The notes under the pieces were generated by a model that saw nothing but the letters and a program-made list of their open reading frames with translations, searched no databases and had not been told where the DNA came from. Of a stretch of DNA of 64,000 nucleotides, positions 8,646-17,758 are shown piece by piece; position 1 is the first letter of the stretch; each line of letters opens with the position of its first letter. The DNA comes from Bacteroidota bacterium. GTDB lineage: Bacteria; Bacteroidota; Bacteroidia; Bacteroidales; Bacteroidaceae. Where the stretch lies: contig JAFABG010000040.1 in assembly GCA_023426145.1 (NCBI GenBank), positions 124,001-188,000 of the forward strand, given 5' to 3'. Position numbers and translations under genes: made by a program.

Positions 8646-9260
8646 ATGCAATATAATACCCAGCAGAAAAGAATGCCACTCCCTGAGTATGGACGTAGTA
8701 TACAAAATATGGTAGATTATGCACTTACTATTCAGGACAGAGCAGAACGGCAACGATGTGCTAATACTATTATTAACATCATGGGAAATATGTTTCCACA
8801 TTTACGTGATGTTCCTGATTTTAAGCACAAACTTTGGGACCATTTAGCTATCATGTCTGGTTTTAATTTGGATATTGACTATCCTTATGAAATCATACGT
8901 AAAGATAATCTAGTAACCCGTCCGGACTCCATTCCTTATTCGACTACTCGTATGCGTTATCGTCACTATGGTCATACACTAGAAATATTGATAAACAAAG
9001 CTTGTGAGTTTCCAGAAGGCAATGAAAAAAATAATCTGGTTGCTATGGTTTGTAATCATATGAAAAAGGATTATATGGCTTGGAATAAAGATACAGTTGA
9101 CGATCGTAAAATAGCTGAAGACCTTTATGAACTATCTGATGGGAAGTTGCAAATGACTGAGGACATTATTAGGCTTATGGCAGAACGTTTGAACCAAAAT
9201 TATCGTCCTAAACAGAATTATAATAATAATCGTAACAATAATTCCCGGAGAAGATATTAA
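8646..9260 (+). CDS. DUF4290 family protein
   Basis: 204 residues. The sequence (MPLPEYGRSIQNMVDYAL near the start, MGNMFPHLRDVPDFKHKLWD) matches the DUF4290 family, which I know only from Bacteroidota and which has no assigned function. The first 180 residues look like a compact mostly helical domain. The last 25 or so are low-complexity Asn/Arg/Tyr, ending NNNRNNNSRRRY, which would suit nucleic-acid contact but proves nothing. The gene sits between tsaB and murA. No signal peptide, so probably cytoplasmic. Confidence 0.85.
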   Translation: MQYNTQQKRMPLPEYGRSIQNMVDYALTIQDRAERQRCANTIINIMGNMFPHLRDVPDFKHKLWDHLAIMSGFNLDIDYPYEIIRKDNLVTRPDSIPYSTTRMRYRHYGHTLEILINKACEFPEGNEKNNLVAMVCNHMKKDYMAWNKDTVDDRKIAEDLYELSDGKLQMTEDIIRLMAERLNQNYRPKQNYNNNRNNNSRRRY

Positions 9261-9348
9261 GTAGATGCCTGATTGGCAGATTCATTGTCAATTGACGTTT
9301 ACTAATTACAACATAAAACTTGATTCTTAATAATACCAAGAGAATATA

Positions 9349-10653
9349 ATGGCTTCATTTGTGATTGAAGGAGGACATCAGCTTTGCGGAGAAATACATC
9401 CGCAGGGTGCCAAAAACGAAGTTTTGCAGATTATCTGTGCTACATTGTTGACTGCAGAGGAAGTTGTGGTGAATAATATACCTGATATTTTGGATGTAAA
9501 CAACCTGATTCAGCTAATGCGCGAAATGGGGGTAACCGTTGCGAAGAAGGGTATTGACTCATATAGCTTCAAAGCCGAAAGTGTTGACTTAGCTTATTTA
9601 GAGAGCGATGAGTTCTTGAAGAAATGTTCTAGTCTTAGAGGCTCGGTTATGCTTATTGGACCGATGGTTGCACGATTCGGAAGAGCTTTGATCTCAAAAC
9701 CTGGCGGTGACAAAATCGGTCGTCGTCGATTAGATACTCATTTTGTTGGGATACAGAATTTAGGAGCAAAGTTTCGTTATGACGATGCACGTGGTATATA
9801 TGAAATAACAGCTGATAAGCTTCAAGGCAATTATATGCTACTAGATGAAGCCTCTGTAACAGGTACTGCTAACATCTTGATGGCTGCGGTGTTAGCCAAA
9901 GGCACTACTACGATATATAATGCTGCTTGTGAACCTTATCTCCAGCAATTGTGTCGTATGCTGAATAGAATGGGAGCAAAGATTAGTGGCATTGCTTCCA
10001 ATTTGCTCACTATTGAAGGCGTAGACCAATTACATGGTACTGAACATCTTGTGCTACCGGATATGATTGAAGTGGGTAGTTTTATAGGTATGGCAGCCAT
10101 GACTAAGAGTGAGATAACGATTAAAAACGTTTCTTACGAGAATCTTGGAATTATTCCTGAAAGTTTTCGTCGATTAGGGATAAAATTGGAGCAGAGAGGG
10201 GATGATATTTATGTACCTGCACAAGAATCTTATGAAATAGACTCATTTATTGATGGCTCTATTATGACTATAGCTGATGCTCCATGGCCAGGTTTGACAC
10301 CGGACTTACTTAGTGTAATGTTAGTTGTAGCTGCTCAGGCTAAAGGGAGTGTGCTGATTCATCAAAAAATGTTTGAAAGCCGATTGTTTTTTGTTGATAA
10401 ACTAATTGATATGGGTGCACAAATTATTCTTTGTGACCCTCATCGTGCTGTGGTAATTGGGCATAATCACGGATTTAAACTGCGTGGAGCTCGACTAACC
10501 TCTCCAGATATTCGTGCGGGTATAGCTCTTCTGATTGCTGCTTTGAGCGCAGAAGGTACTAGTACTATTAGTAATATCGAACAGATAGATCGTGGTTATC
10601 AAAATATTGAAGGACGTTTAAATGCCATAGGTGCGAGAATTACTCGAATATGA
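9349..10653 (+). CDS. murA: UDP-N-acetylglucosamine 1-carboxyvinyltransferase (Asp-type active site)
   Basis: 434 residues, full-length EPSP-synthase-fold MurA, the first committed step of peptidoglycan synthesis (enolpyruvyl transfer from PEP to UDP-GlcNAc). GAKNEVLQ near 20-27 and PMVARFGRALISKPGGDKIG at 105-124 are conserved. In the latter loop the usual catalytic and fosfomycin-reactive Cys (PGGCxIG, Cys115 in E. coli) is Asp121, encoded by GAC at 9709-9711. Asp-type MurA in Mycobacterium and Chlamydia is active and insensitive to fosfomycin. The stop overlaps the rimM start by four bases (ATGA), so the two are translationally coupled. Confidence 0.95.
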   Translation: MASFVIEGGHQLCGEIHPQGAKNEVLQIICATLLTAEEVVVNNIPDILDVNNLIQLMREMGVTVAKKGIDSYSFKAESVDLAYLESDEFLKKCSSLRGSVMLIGPMVARFGRALISKPGGDKIGRRRLDTHFVGIQNLGAKFRYDDARGIYEITADKLQGNYMLLDEASVTGTANILMAAVLAKGTTTIYNAACEPYLQQLCRMLNRMGAKISGIASNLLTIEGVDQLHGTEHLVLPDMIEVGSFIGMAAMTKSEITIKNVSYENLGIIPESFRRLGIKLEQRGDDIYVPAQESYEIDSFIDGSIMTIADAPWPGLTPDLLSVMLVVAAQAKGSVLIHQKMFESRLFFVDKLIDMGAQIILCDPHRAVVIGHNHGFKLRGARLTSPDIRAGIALLIAALSAEGTSTISNIEQIDRGYQNIEGRLNAIGARITRI

Positions 10654-11186
10654 TAAGAAAAGAAGAAGTATATAAAATAGGATTATTTAATAAGCCGCAT
10701 GGTATTCATGGTGAGTTGCAATTTACTTTTACCGATGATATTTTCGATCGTGTGGATTGTGATTTCTTGATTTGTTTACTTGATGGTATTTTTGTTCCCT
10801 TTTTTATAGAGGAATACCGTTTCCGTTCAGACTCAACAGCTTTAGTGAAACTTGAAGGAGTAGATAGCGCTGAACGTGCACGCTTTTTCACCAATGTTGA
10901 AGTCTATTTTCCTTCCAAATTTGTCGAAGAAGATGATGATGCTGAGCTTTCATGGAATTTCTTTATTGGATTTCAGATGGAAGACATTCATCATGGAAGT
11001 TTGGGCGAAATTATAGAGGTAGACACCACTACGATGAATACTCTTTTTGTTGTGTCTCGCGGAGAAGATGAAATTCTAGTTCCTGCACAAGAAGAATTTA
11101 TTTTGGGCATTGATCAGCAGCAGAAGTTAATTACGGTTGATCTTCCTGAAGGCTTGTTGAATTTGGATGAACTTGAAGAAGACTAA
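10650..11186 (+). CDS. rimM: Ribosome maturation factor RimM
   Basis: 178 residues. The N-terminal RimM domain starts KIGLFNKPHGIHGELQ, and a C-terminal PRC-barrel domain carries the conserved segment EILVPAQEEFIL. RimM binds S19 and assists 30S head assembly. The start overlaps the murA stop. Here it is not next to rpsP or trmD, its usual neighbours in Proteobacteria; the link to murA is one I associate with Bacteroidota. Confidence 0.93.
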   Translation: MIRKEEVYKIGLFNKPHGIHGELQFTFTDDIFDRVDCDFLICLLDGIFVPFFIEEYRFRSDSTALVKLEGVDSAERARFFTNVEVYFPSKFVEEDDDAELSWNFFIGFQMEDIHHGSLGEIIEVDTTTMNTLFVVSRGEDEILVPAQEEFILGIDQQQKLITVDLPEGLLNLDELEED

Positions 11187-11229
11187 TAGGAAGATATTGG
11201 ATATATATAAGTAGAAAATAAGTAAAGTA

Positions 11230-12084
11230 ATGGCAAGAAAACGGAAGGCATTCTGGCATAATTTTAAGTTTAAGTATAAGCTTACAATTATAAATGAGAA
11301 TACACTTGAAGAAGTGGTAGGACTTCGTGTTTCAAAACTAAATGGACTTTCGGTGTTACTCACTGTATTAGCTATACTTTTTTTGATTGCTGCTTGTATT
11401 ATAGCATTCACCCCTTTACGTAATTATCTTCCAGGTTATATGAATAGTGAAGTTCGTAGTCAAATCGTAGATAATGCCTTGCGCGTGGATTCTTTGCAAG
11501 ATTTATTGAATAGGCAGAATTTATATATAATGAATATTCAAGATATATTTAGTGGTAAAGTTTCTATTGATAGTGTACAAACTTTGGATTCGCTAACGAC
11601 TGTTCGTGAAGACACTTTGATGGAACATACTAAACGTGAAGAGGAATTCCGTCGTCAATATGAAGACAACGAAAAATATAATTTAACCACTATGGTTTCT
11701 CAGCCGGATGTTAATGGATTAATCCTTTATTGTCCGACTCGTGGAATGATCTCGGATCATTTTGATTTAGATATGAAACATTATGGAACGGATATCGCTG
11801 CTAATCCCAATGAAAGTGTATTGGCAACCATGGACGGCACAGTGTTTCTGAGTACATATACTGCTGAAACTGGATTCTTGATTGGTGTACAACATAATCA
11901 AGATTTTGTTTCTATTTATAAGCATTGTGGCTTCTTACTTAAAAAAGAAGGGGATCGTGTGAAGGGTGGTGAAGCTATTGCCTTGGCTGGTGGTACGGGA
12001 ACACTTAGTACAGGTCCACATTTGCATTTTGAATTATGGTATAAAGGACATCCAATTAACCCTGAAAAATACATTGTGTTTTAG
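11230..12084 (+). CDS. M23 family (LytM-type) metallopeptidase, membrane-anchored
   Basis: 284 residues. One transmembrane helix lies near 40-62, followed by a periplasmic stretch and a C-terminal M23 domain. The zinc ligands are present: HYGTD (HxxxD), YKHCG and GPHLHFELW (HxH). It is therefore expected to be an active peptidoglycan endopeptidase, unlike EnvC/NlpD-type degenerate homologues. It sits 43 bases after rimM and before dxr. A second M23 gene with similar design is at 49955. Confidence 0.9.
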   Translation: MARKRKAFWHNFKFKYKLTIINENTLEEVVGLRVSKLNGLSVLLTVLAILFLIAACIIAFTPLRNYLPGYMNSEVRSQIVDNALRVDSLQDLLNRQNLYIMNIQDIFSGKVSIDSVQTLDSLTTVREDTLMEHTKREEEFRRQYEDNEKYNLTTMVSQPDVNGLILYCPTRGMISDHFDLDMKHYGTDIAANPNESVLATMDGTVFLSTYTAETGFLIGVQHNQDFVSIYKHCGFLLKKEGDRVKGGEAIALAGGTGTLSTGPHLHFELWYKGHPINPEKYIVF

Positions 12085-12137
12085 ATCTTAATAAATAGGG
12101 ATGGATTGGTGTTTGTGATAAGAGGAATAGTATACGA

Positions 12138-13316
12138 ATGGATATATCGAATAATAAAAAGAAAAAGCGAATTGCCATCTTAGGTTCAACAGGGTCTATT
12201 GGGACGCAAGCCTTGCAAGTAATTGAGGAACATTCAGACTTATATGAAGCTTATGCTTTGACTGCTAATAATAGAGTAGATTTATTGATAGAGCAAGCAC
12301 GTAAGTTTTTGCCTGAAATAGTAGTGATAGCTAATGAACTAAAATATCCTGAACTAAAAGAAGGTTTACGAGATTTGCCTATTAAAGTCTATTCTGGGGC
12401 AGATGCTATCTGTCAGGTAGTACAAGACGGACCTATAGATATGGTTTTGACTGCAATGGTCGGTTTTGCTGGATTGCAACCTACGATTAATGCCATTCAA
12501 GCCAAGAAAGCTATAGCCTTGGCAAACAAAGAAACTTTGGTTGTGGCCGGAGAACTGATAAATCAGCTAGCTCAACAGTTTCGTGTACCCATTTTACCTG
12601 TTGATTCTGAACATTCAGCAGTTTTTCAATGCATAGCAGGAGAGGTTGGTAATTCAATTGAAAAGGTTATTCTTACAGCATCTGGGGGACCGTTTAGAAC
12701 ATCTACCATGGATGAGTTGAGGTTTGTAACTAAAACTCAAGCTTTGAAACATCCTAATTGGGAAATGGGTGCTAAAATTACAATCGATTCTGCTTCAATG
12801 ATGAATAAAGGTTTTGAAGTGATTGAAGCAAAGTGGTTGTTCGGTGTTCGGCCTGATCAAATAGAAGTAGTGGTACACCCTCAATCGGTTATCCATTCGA
12901 TGGTACAATTTGAAGATGGGGCAGTCAAAGCACAGCTTGGAATGCCGGATATGCGTTTGCCTATACAATATGCATTTTCATATCCTGATCGTATTTATTC
13001 TTCGTTCGATAGGCTTGATTTTTCTAAATGTAAAGAGTTGACTTTTGAGGAACCAGACATAAAGCGTTTTCGTAATTTAGCGTTAGCTTACGAAGCTATG
13101 AATTTGGGGGGCAATATGCCTTGTATTGTTAATGCAGCGAATGAGGTTGTCGTAGCCTCCTTTTTGCAAGATAGCGTAAGCTTCCTTGGAATGAGCGATG
13201 TGATTGAGAAAACAATGCAGAGAACGTCATTCTTGCAAGCCCCAACTTACGATGATTATGTCGCCACAGATGCTGAAGCGCGCAGAATAGCCGCAGAAAT
13301 TATTAGTAATATATAA
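12138..13316 (+). CDS. dxr: 1-deoxy-D-xylulose 5-phosphate reductoisomerase
   Basis: 392 residues. NADPH-binding GSTGSIGTQAL near 16-26, metal/substrate motif VDSEHSAVFQC near 154, LTASGGPFR near 179 and NKGFEVIEAKWLF near 217 are all intact. It converts DXP to MEP, the committed step of the non-mevalonate isoprenoid pathway that feeds menaquinone and undecaprenyl lipids. It is followed by rseP, a common gene order. Confidence 0.96.
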   Translation: MDISNNKKKKRIAILGSTGSIGTQALQVIEEHSDLYEAYALTANNRVDLLIEQARKFLPEIVVIANELKYPELKEGLRDLPIKVYSGADAICQVVQDGPIDMVLTAMVGFAGLQPTINAIQAKKAIALANKETLVVAGELINQLAQQFRVPILPVDSEHSAVFQCIAGEVGNSIEKVILTASGGPFRTSTMDELRFVTKTQALKHPNWEMGAKITIDSASMMNKGFEVIEAKWLFGVRPDQIEVVVHPQSVIHSMVQFEDGAVKAQLGMPDMRLPIQYAFSYPDRIYSSFDRLDFSKCKELTFEEPDIKRFRNLALAYEAMNLGGNMPCIVNAANEVVVASFLQDSVSFLGMSDVIEKTMQRTSFLQAPTYDDYVATDAEARRIAAEIISNI

Positions 13317-13381
13317 AAGTAATATAAATGAATAATGCCTCGTTCTTCTTTTGTAAATAGAGGGGATGGGAGAGGTTTTAA

Positions 13382-14752
13382 ATGTTAATTGATTATATGG
13401 AAACATTTTTGATTCGTGCCTTACAACTGATTATGAGCCTTTCTCTGCTTGTTATAATTCATGAAGGGGGGCATTTCCTTTTTGCCCGTTTATTCAAAGT
13501 TCGAGTGGAAAAATTTTGTATTTTCTTCGATCCTTGGTTTACTTTGTTTAAGTTTAAACCAAAGAAAAGTGAAACTGAATATGCTGTCGGTTGGTTACCT
13601 TTAGGTGGATACGTTAAGATTGCAGGTATGATAGATGAGTCTATGGATACCGAGCAAATGAAACAACCCGAGCAGCCATGGGAATTTCGTTCAAAACCAG
13701 CTTGGCAAAGACTCTTAATCATGGTAGGAGGTGTGGTTTTTAACTTTCTCTTGGCGTTGTTTATTTACTCAATGATTCTTTTTGCTTGGGGAGATCAATA
13801 CATAAAAGTACAGGATGCTCCTTTGGGTATGGACTTTAATGAGACAGCTAAAGCGGTTGGTTTTCAAGATGGAGATATTCTTCTATCTGCCGATAATGTT
13901 CCTTTTGAACGTTATGATGGAGATATGCTTAGTCAAATAGCTGATGCACGAGAAGTGAGTGTCCTACGTAAGGGAACTAAAACTTCAGTTTATATTCCCG
14001 AGGATATGATGCAACGCTTGATGGGTGATAGTGTACGTTTTGCTTCTTTTCGTTTTCCTTATGTAGTTGATAGCCTTTTAGTGAACTCAGCTGCAGCTCA
14101 AGCTGGAATACTTCCTGGTGATAGTATTATTGCACTTGATGGGAAATCGATTTCTTTTTCTGACTTTAGAGAAACGATTGCTAATCGTAAGAAGAATGAA
14201 GCAGCTCTTTTAAAAGATAGTATTGATCCTCGTTTGATAACTTTGACTTATGTTCGCAAAGGAGTTACGGATACCTTGTCTATGCGTTTGGATTCGGCCT
14301 ATTTAATGGGAGTTACTGCGTGTCTGATGACTGACCGATTACTTCCATTGGTGAAGAAAGACTATTCTTTCGCTCAGTCCTTCCCGGGTGGTTTTGCGTT
14401 AGGGATTAAAACGTTGAAAGGCTATGTTGGGAATATGAAATATTTATTCTCAAAAGAGGGAGCGAAGCAGTTAGGTGGCTTTGGTACTATTGCAAGTATT
14501 TTCCCTGCTAGTTGGGATTGGCATCAGTTCTGGTATATGACTGCTTTCCTTTCCATCATTTTAGCTTTTATGAATATTTTGCCCATTCCTGCGCTTGATG
14601 GAGGTCATGTTCTGTTCCTTTTTTATGAAATTATTGCGCGTCGTAAGCCAAGTGATAAATTTATGGAATATGCTCAAATGACTGGAATGGTTCTTCTGTT
14701 CGGACTGCTTATATGGGCAAACTTTAATGATGTTTTGAGATTCTTCTTCTAA
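13382..14752 (+). CDS. rseP: RIP site-2 metalloprotease RseP
   Basis: 456 residues. HEGGH (27-31) in the first membrane helix is the zinc HExxH site, and NILPIPALDGGH near 395-406 is the second M50 motif. Two PDZ-like domains lie between. RseP cleaves membrane-embedded anti-sigma factors and signal peptide remnants. The ATG at 13382 follows a modest GAGAGG; METFLI at 13397 is an alternative start that gives the N-terminus seen in many homologues. The Bacteroidota substrate is not established. Downstream is a hairpin shared with the convergent exporter gene. Confidence 0.94.
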   Translation: MLIDYMETFLIRALQLIMSLSLLVIIHEGGHFLFARLFKVRVEKFCIFFDPWFTLFKFKPKKSETEYAVGWLPLGGYVKIAGMIDESMDTEQMKQPEQPWEFRSKPAWQRLLIMVGGVVFNFLLALFIYSMILFAWGDQYIKVQDAPLGMDFNETAKAVGFQDGDILLSADNVPFERYDGDMLSQIADAREVSVLRKGTKTSVYIPEDMMQRLMGDSVRFASFRFPYVVDSLLVNSAAAQAGILPGDSIIALDGKSISFSDFRETIANRKKNEAALLKDSIDPRLITLTYVRKGVTDTLSMRLDSAYLMGVTACLMTDRLLPLVKKDYSFAQSFPGGFALGIKTLKGYVGNMKYLFSKEGAKQLGGFGTIASIFPASWDWHQFWYMTAFLSIILAFMNILPIPALDGGHVLFLFYEIIARRKPSDKFMEYAQMTGMVLLFGLLIWANFNDVLRFFF

Positions 14753-14806
14753 GAATACATTATGAAATAAGATTTACGATGTTACTATTTTGGTAACAAG
14801 AACCTT

Positions 14807-14843
14807 TTAAAATAGCTTGGGAAAATTTCCAAGCTATTTTTTT
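14807..14843. terminator. Bidirectional terminator between rseP and the exporter gene
   Basis: A 12-bp stem (AAAATAGCTTGG / CCAAGCTATTTT) flanked by A-runs and T-runs, so it can act in both directions. The right arm contains the TAG stop codon (14834-14836) of the minus-strand exporter. Confidence 0.8.
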
Positions 14844-16231
14844 AATGTAGATGGTTGAGACAGTCGTAGGCTACTCACTATAGCAGCTACAACAGCGAAT
14901 CCGCTTCCAACTATTAGGCAGACAACCGTACTTTGCTCATTGACAACGAAGCTAAAAAGTAGTGCAACGAGAGTTGTTCCAAATGTTTGCCCTAGTAATC
15001 TAGCCATTCCAAGCATCCCACTTGCCCCACCAGAACGTTGTGTTGGGGCTGATGATATTATTGTACTATTATTGGGAGTTTGAAATAATCCAAATCCAGC
15101 TCCACAAAGCATTAAGCGCAATATTATACTAATGTCGGACGATGCTGTAGTAACCATTGAAAGCGAAAATAAACCAGCTGCAAATAATATCATACCAATA
15201 CTTCCCAATATTCCAGGGTGAATACGTTCAACCAAATAACCCGCTAAGGGAGCTGTAACGAGAGTGGCTAGAGGCCACGGAGTGAGTAAGAGACCTGTTA
15301 GAACTTCACTATGACCTAGTGTATTTTGGAGGAAGAATGGTAGAGAAACCATTGCCGCCATTTGTGCAATGAAGGAACATATCGATGTTAAGATAGAAAG
15401 ACGGAATATTGGGATCCTCAACAAATCGAGTGGCAACATCGGACTCGTCTGAGTCAATTGCCGGCGTACATAAAATGTTCCTACAAGGATGAGTATGATG
15501 AGTTGTACACTGAGGTAATTCATTTCTTCATGGTGAGCAAAACCGTCAAGAGTATAAATTAACAGTCCAAAAGTGATAGCATTTGCTATAGCACTTATCA
15601 TGTCAAATTTCCTTTTTATTTTCTCTTCCGGTTTTGGCAAATGTTTTATTCCCAATATTAAAGCAATAATTCCAAGGGGTACATTGATAGCAAATAACCA
15701 GTGCCAGCTCGCTATGGATAGAATACCACTTGCAACAGAAGGGCCTGCGGCAGCAGAAATAGCAACGATCATTGCATTTATTCCCATACCTCTACCAATT
15801 TGACTTTTAGGATAGATATAACGTAATTGTGCTGTGTTGACACTAGTGATAGCCGATGCGCTAAATCCTTGAAACACACGCGCAATAGTGAGTGTCCAAA
15901 AAGAATCGGATAAAGCACAAATTAGAGAAGTGATACAGAATAGGGCAATGCCCGATAGAAATACCTTTCTATAACCAATGATTTCGCCCAAAGAAGAGAA
16001 AGAAAGTAACGAAATGACGATAGCTAGTTGATATCCATTGATGATCCAAGTGGTGATAGCTGGTGAGGTATTAAAGTCATTCGATAGAGTAGGTAAGACT
16101 ATATTGATAATATTGACGTCAAGTACTGACATGCACAGGGCAAAAGCGATAGAAACTACTGCCCACATGCGTTGGGGCATTGGCAAACCATCTGCTTGTT
16201 TTAGATCATTGTTTTGGTTGACTGTTATCAT
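14834..16231 (-). CDS. MFS drug transporter, EmrB/QacA (DHA2) type
   Basis: 465 residues, about 14 hydrophobic segments. The N-terminal signature SVLDVNIINIVLPTL and the RVFQGFSASA segment fit proton-driven multidrug exporters of the DHA2 family. No periplasmic adaptor (HlyD type) is next to it, so it probably works alone in the inner membrane. Substrate unknown. An AraC regulator lies divergently beyond a tRNA gene, and three phased direct repeats occur at 16387-16450 upstream of the exporter; both hint at specific control. No TAnnTTTG box was found in front of it. Confidence 0.9.
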   Translation of the reverse strand: MITVNQNNDLKQADGLPMPQRMWAVVSIAFALCMSVLDVNIINIVLPTLSNDFNTSPAITTWIINGYQLAIVISLLSFSSLGEIIGYRKVFLSGIALFCITSLICALSDSFWTLTIARVFQGFSASAITSVNTAQLRYIYPKSQIGRGMGINAMIVAISAAAGPSVASGILSIASWHWLFAINVPLGIIALILGIKHLPKPEEKIKRKFDMISAIANAITFGLLIYTLDGFAHHEEMNYLSVQLIILILVGTFYVRRQLTQTSPMLPLDLLRIPIFRLSILTSICSFIAQMAAMVSLPFFLQNTLGHSEVLTGLLLTPWPLATLVTAPLAGYLVERIHPGILGSIGMILFAAGLFSLSMVTTASSDISIILRLMLCGAGFGLFQTPNNSTIISSAPTQRSGGASGMLGMARLLGQTFGTTLVALLFSFVVNEQSTVVCLIVGSGFAVVAAIVSSLRLSQPSTLKK

Positions 16232-16386
16232 AAAAGGCTTAATTTATATTTTTAAGTTTTTCCCATATGCATTCCAAATCGGATCATTTGCATTGGGAGG
16301 GTGATCTGAAAAACGAGTTTTTTGTAGTCGAATAGATCGGTTAGCGATTAAGTTAGGACACTAAAGAGAGAAAATAAACTATTCAA

Positions 16387-16450
16387 AGTTTAAAAAAAAC
16401 TATTAGTAAGTTTAAAACAAACATCCTATAGTTTGAAAATGATCATTCGG
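16387..16450. promoter_or_regulatory. Three phased direct repeats upstream of the exporter gene, possible operator
   Basis: AGTTTAAAA at 16387, AGTTTAAAA at 16409 and AGTTTGAAA at 16430 start 22 and 21 bases apart, i.e. on one face of the helix. AraC-family regulators commonly bind direct half-sites with about this period. The region is A-rich, so chance similarity is possible. Confidence 0.35.
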
Positions 16451-16479
16451 ATGTTTGTTTAGCACATAATATTGAATGA

Positions 16480-16520
16480 AAAAAAGAGGTTATGCCGTGA
16501 TGACATAACCTCTTTTTTTG
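16480..16520 (-). terminator. Rho-independent terminator after tRNA-Pro
   Basis: Stem AGAGGTTATG / CATAACCTCT with A/T runs on both sides, 5 bases beyond the tRNA 3' end on the minus strand. Confidence 0.85.
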
Positions 16521-16524
16521 GTAG

Positions 16525-16598
16525 TCGGGATGACAAGATTCGAACTTGCGACCACACGCCCCCCAGACGCGTACTCTACCGGGCTGAGCTACATCCCG
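16525..16598 (-). tRNA. tRNA-Pro (anticodon GGG)
   Basis: Folded by eye: acceptor CGGGATG / CATCCCG with discriminator A, D arm GCTC...GAGT, anticodon stem CGCGT / GCGTG with the 7-base loop CTGGGGG (anticodon GGG), T arm GCAAG TTCGAAT CTTGT. 74 nt; the CCA end is not encoded. It has its own -7 box (16610-16617) and terminator. Confidence 0.95.
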
Positions 16599-16609
16599 AA
16601 TTGCGGTTG

Positions 16610-16617
16610 CAAAAGTA
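16610..16617 (-). promoter_or_regulatory. -7 box for tRNA-Pro
   Basis: TACTTTTG on the minus strand, 12 bases upstream of the mature tRNA 5' end. Confidence 0.6.
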
Positions 16618-16843
16618 CGTATTAATTTTTAAATAGCAAATAAATCTTTGTTTTTTTAGTTTACGAGGATTGATCGCATGTTTAGCAAGATAGGATATAT
16701 CCATGATATAAATATTAGATGATTAAACAATAGAAGAAAGAATAGGATGAACTAATAGAAGTTCTTTTTGTTCTAAATATAAGGTAAATGAGTCGGTTTT
16801 AAATTCTTTATTGTCATACTGAATTTTATTGGTGATATGAATG
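16618..16843. other. AT-rich intergenic stretch between tRNA-Pro and the AraC gene
   Basis: I see no ORF, RNA or repeat here. It leads into the -7 box at 16844. Confidence 0.4.
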
Positions 16844-16851
16844 TATATTTG
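16844..16851 (+). promoter_or_regulatory. -7 box for the AraC regulator
   Basis: TATATTTG, 43 bases upstream of the GTG start at 16895. Confidence 0.5.
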
Positions 16852-16894
16852 TAACCTCTATTTTTGTGAATGTTTTATTAAATAAAAGCTAACT

Positions 16895-17755
16895 GTGCAT
16901 ACTATAAATAAAGATATATCCGAAACTTATGCTCTAGGAGATGACTTAAAATACGTTCAAGATTTGAGGTCTCTTCCTCTAAATTCTTATCCTTCAACTA
17001 TTCAGTCTGCTTTGATTGTGTATTGTTCTGCTGGGAAGGCTAAGCTCAATGTATATGAACATACCCACTGGATAGAAGAAAAACAGCTATTAATCCTGTT
17101 ACCTGGGCAGTTTGTCTCTTTCACAGAACCAAGCGAAGATTTCTCTTTTGTAGCTTTAGTCGTTTCTTCTTCTTTGTTTAGTGATGCAATAAGCGGTTTT
17201 CCCCGTTTCTCCCCTCATTTCTTTTTTTATATGAGAAGTCATTTCTTGTATCCTCTAATCGAGAGTAATATAGAACGATTGAGCATTCTTTTCGATATGA
17301 TCAAAGAAAAAATGCTGTCTAATGAAACCTACCGAAAGGAATTGATAACTCACTTACTAAGATATTTATATCTCGAATTGTTTAGTGTTTACGAAAGGGA
17401 TTCCTCATTAGTGAATAATCGAAAAGATACTCGTAAGGAGGAATTAGCCAATCGTTTTTTTGCATTGATCATGAAGCATTTTAAAGAGAATAAAGACGTA
17501 GCCTTCTATGCAGATAAATTGTGTATCACTTCGAAATACTTAACGATGGTGATAAAAGAGGTGAGCGGTAAGTCTGCCAAAGATTGGATTGTCGAATATA
17601 TCATCCTTGAGATTAAAGCTTTGCTCAAAAATACAAATATGAATATTCAGGAAATCGCTATTAATATGAGTTTTGCTAATCAATCGTCTTTAGGACGTTT
17701 CTTTAGAAAACATACCGCAATGTCACTTTCTCAATATCGAATGAGCAACTATTAA
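16895..17755 (+). CDS. AraC family transcriptional regulator
   Basis: 286 residues. The C-terminal 100 residues hold the two helix-turn-helix motifs of AraC/XylS (YADKLCITSKYLTMVIKEVS, then IQEIAINMSFANQSSLGRFF). The N-terminal part is a cupin-like effector/dimerisation domain (EEKQLLILLPGQFVSF). The start is GTG: an in-frame TAA at 16883-16885 lies just upstream and there is no ATG before the N-terminal domain is well under way. It is the nearest regulator to the exporter at 14834 and may control it, though a tRNA gene lies between them. The effector is unknown. Confidence 0.88.
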   Translation: MHTINKDISETYALGDDLKYVQDLRSLPLNSYPSTIQSALIVYCSAGKAKLNVYEHTHWIEEKQLLILLPGQFVSFTEPSEDFSFVALVVSSSLFSDAISGFPRFSPHFFFYMRSHFLYPLIESNIERLSILFDMIKEKMLSNETYRKELITHLLRYLYLELFSVYERDSSLVNNRKDTRKEELANRFFALIMKHFKENKDVAFYADKLCITSKYLTMVIKEVSGKSAKDWIVEYIILEIKALLKNTNMNIQEIAINMSFANQSSLGRFFRKHTAMSLSQYRMSNY

Positions 17756-17758
17756 GTT

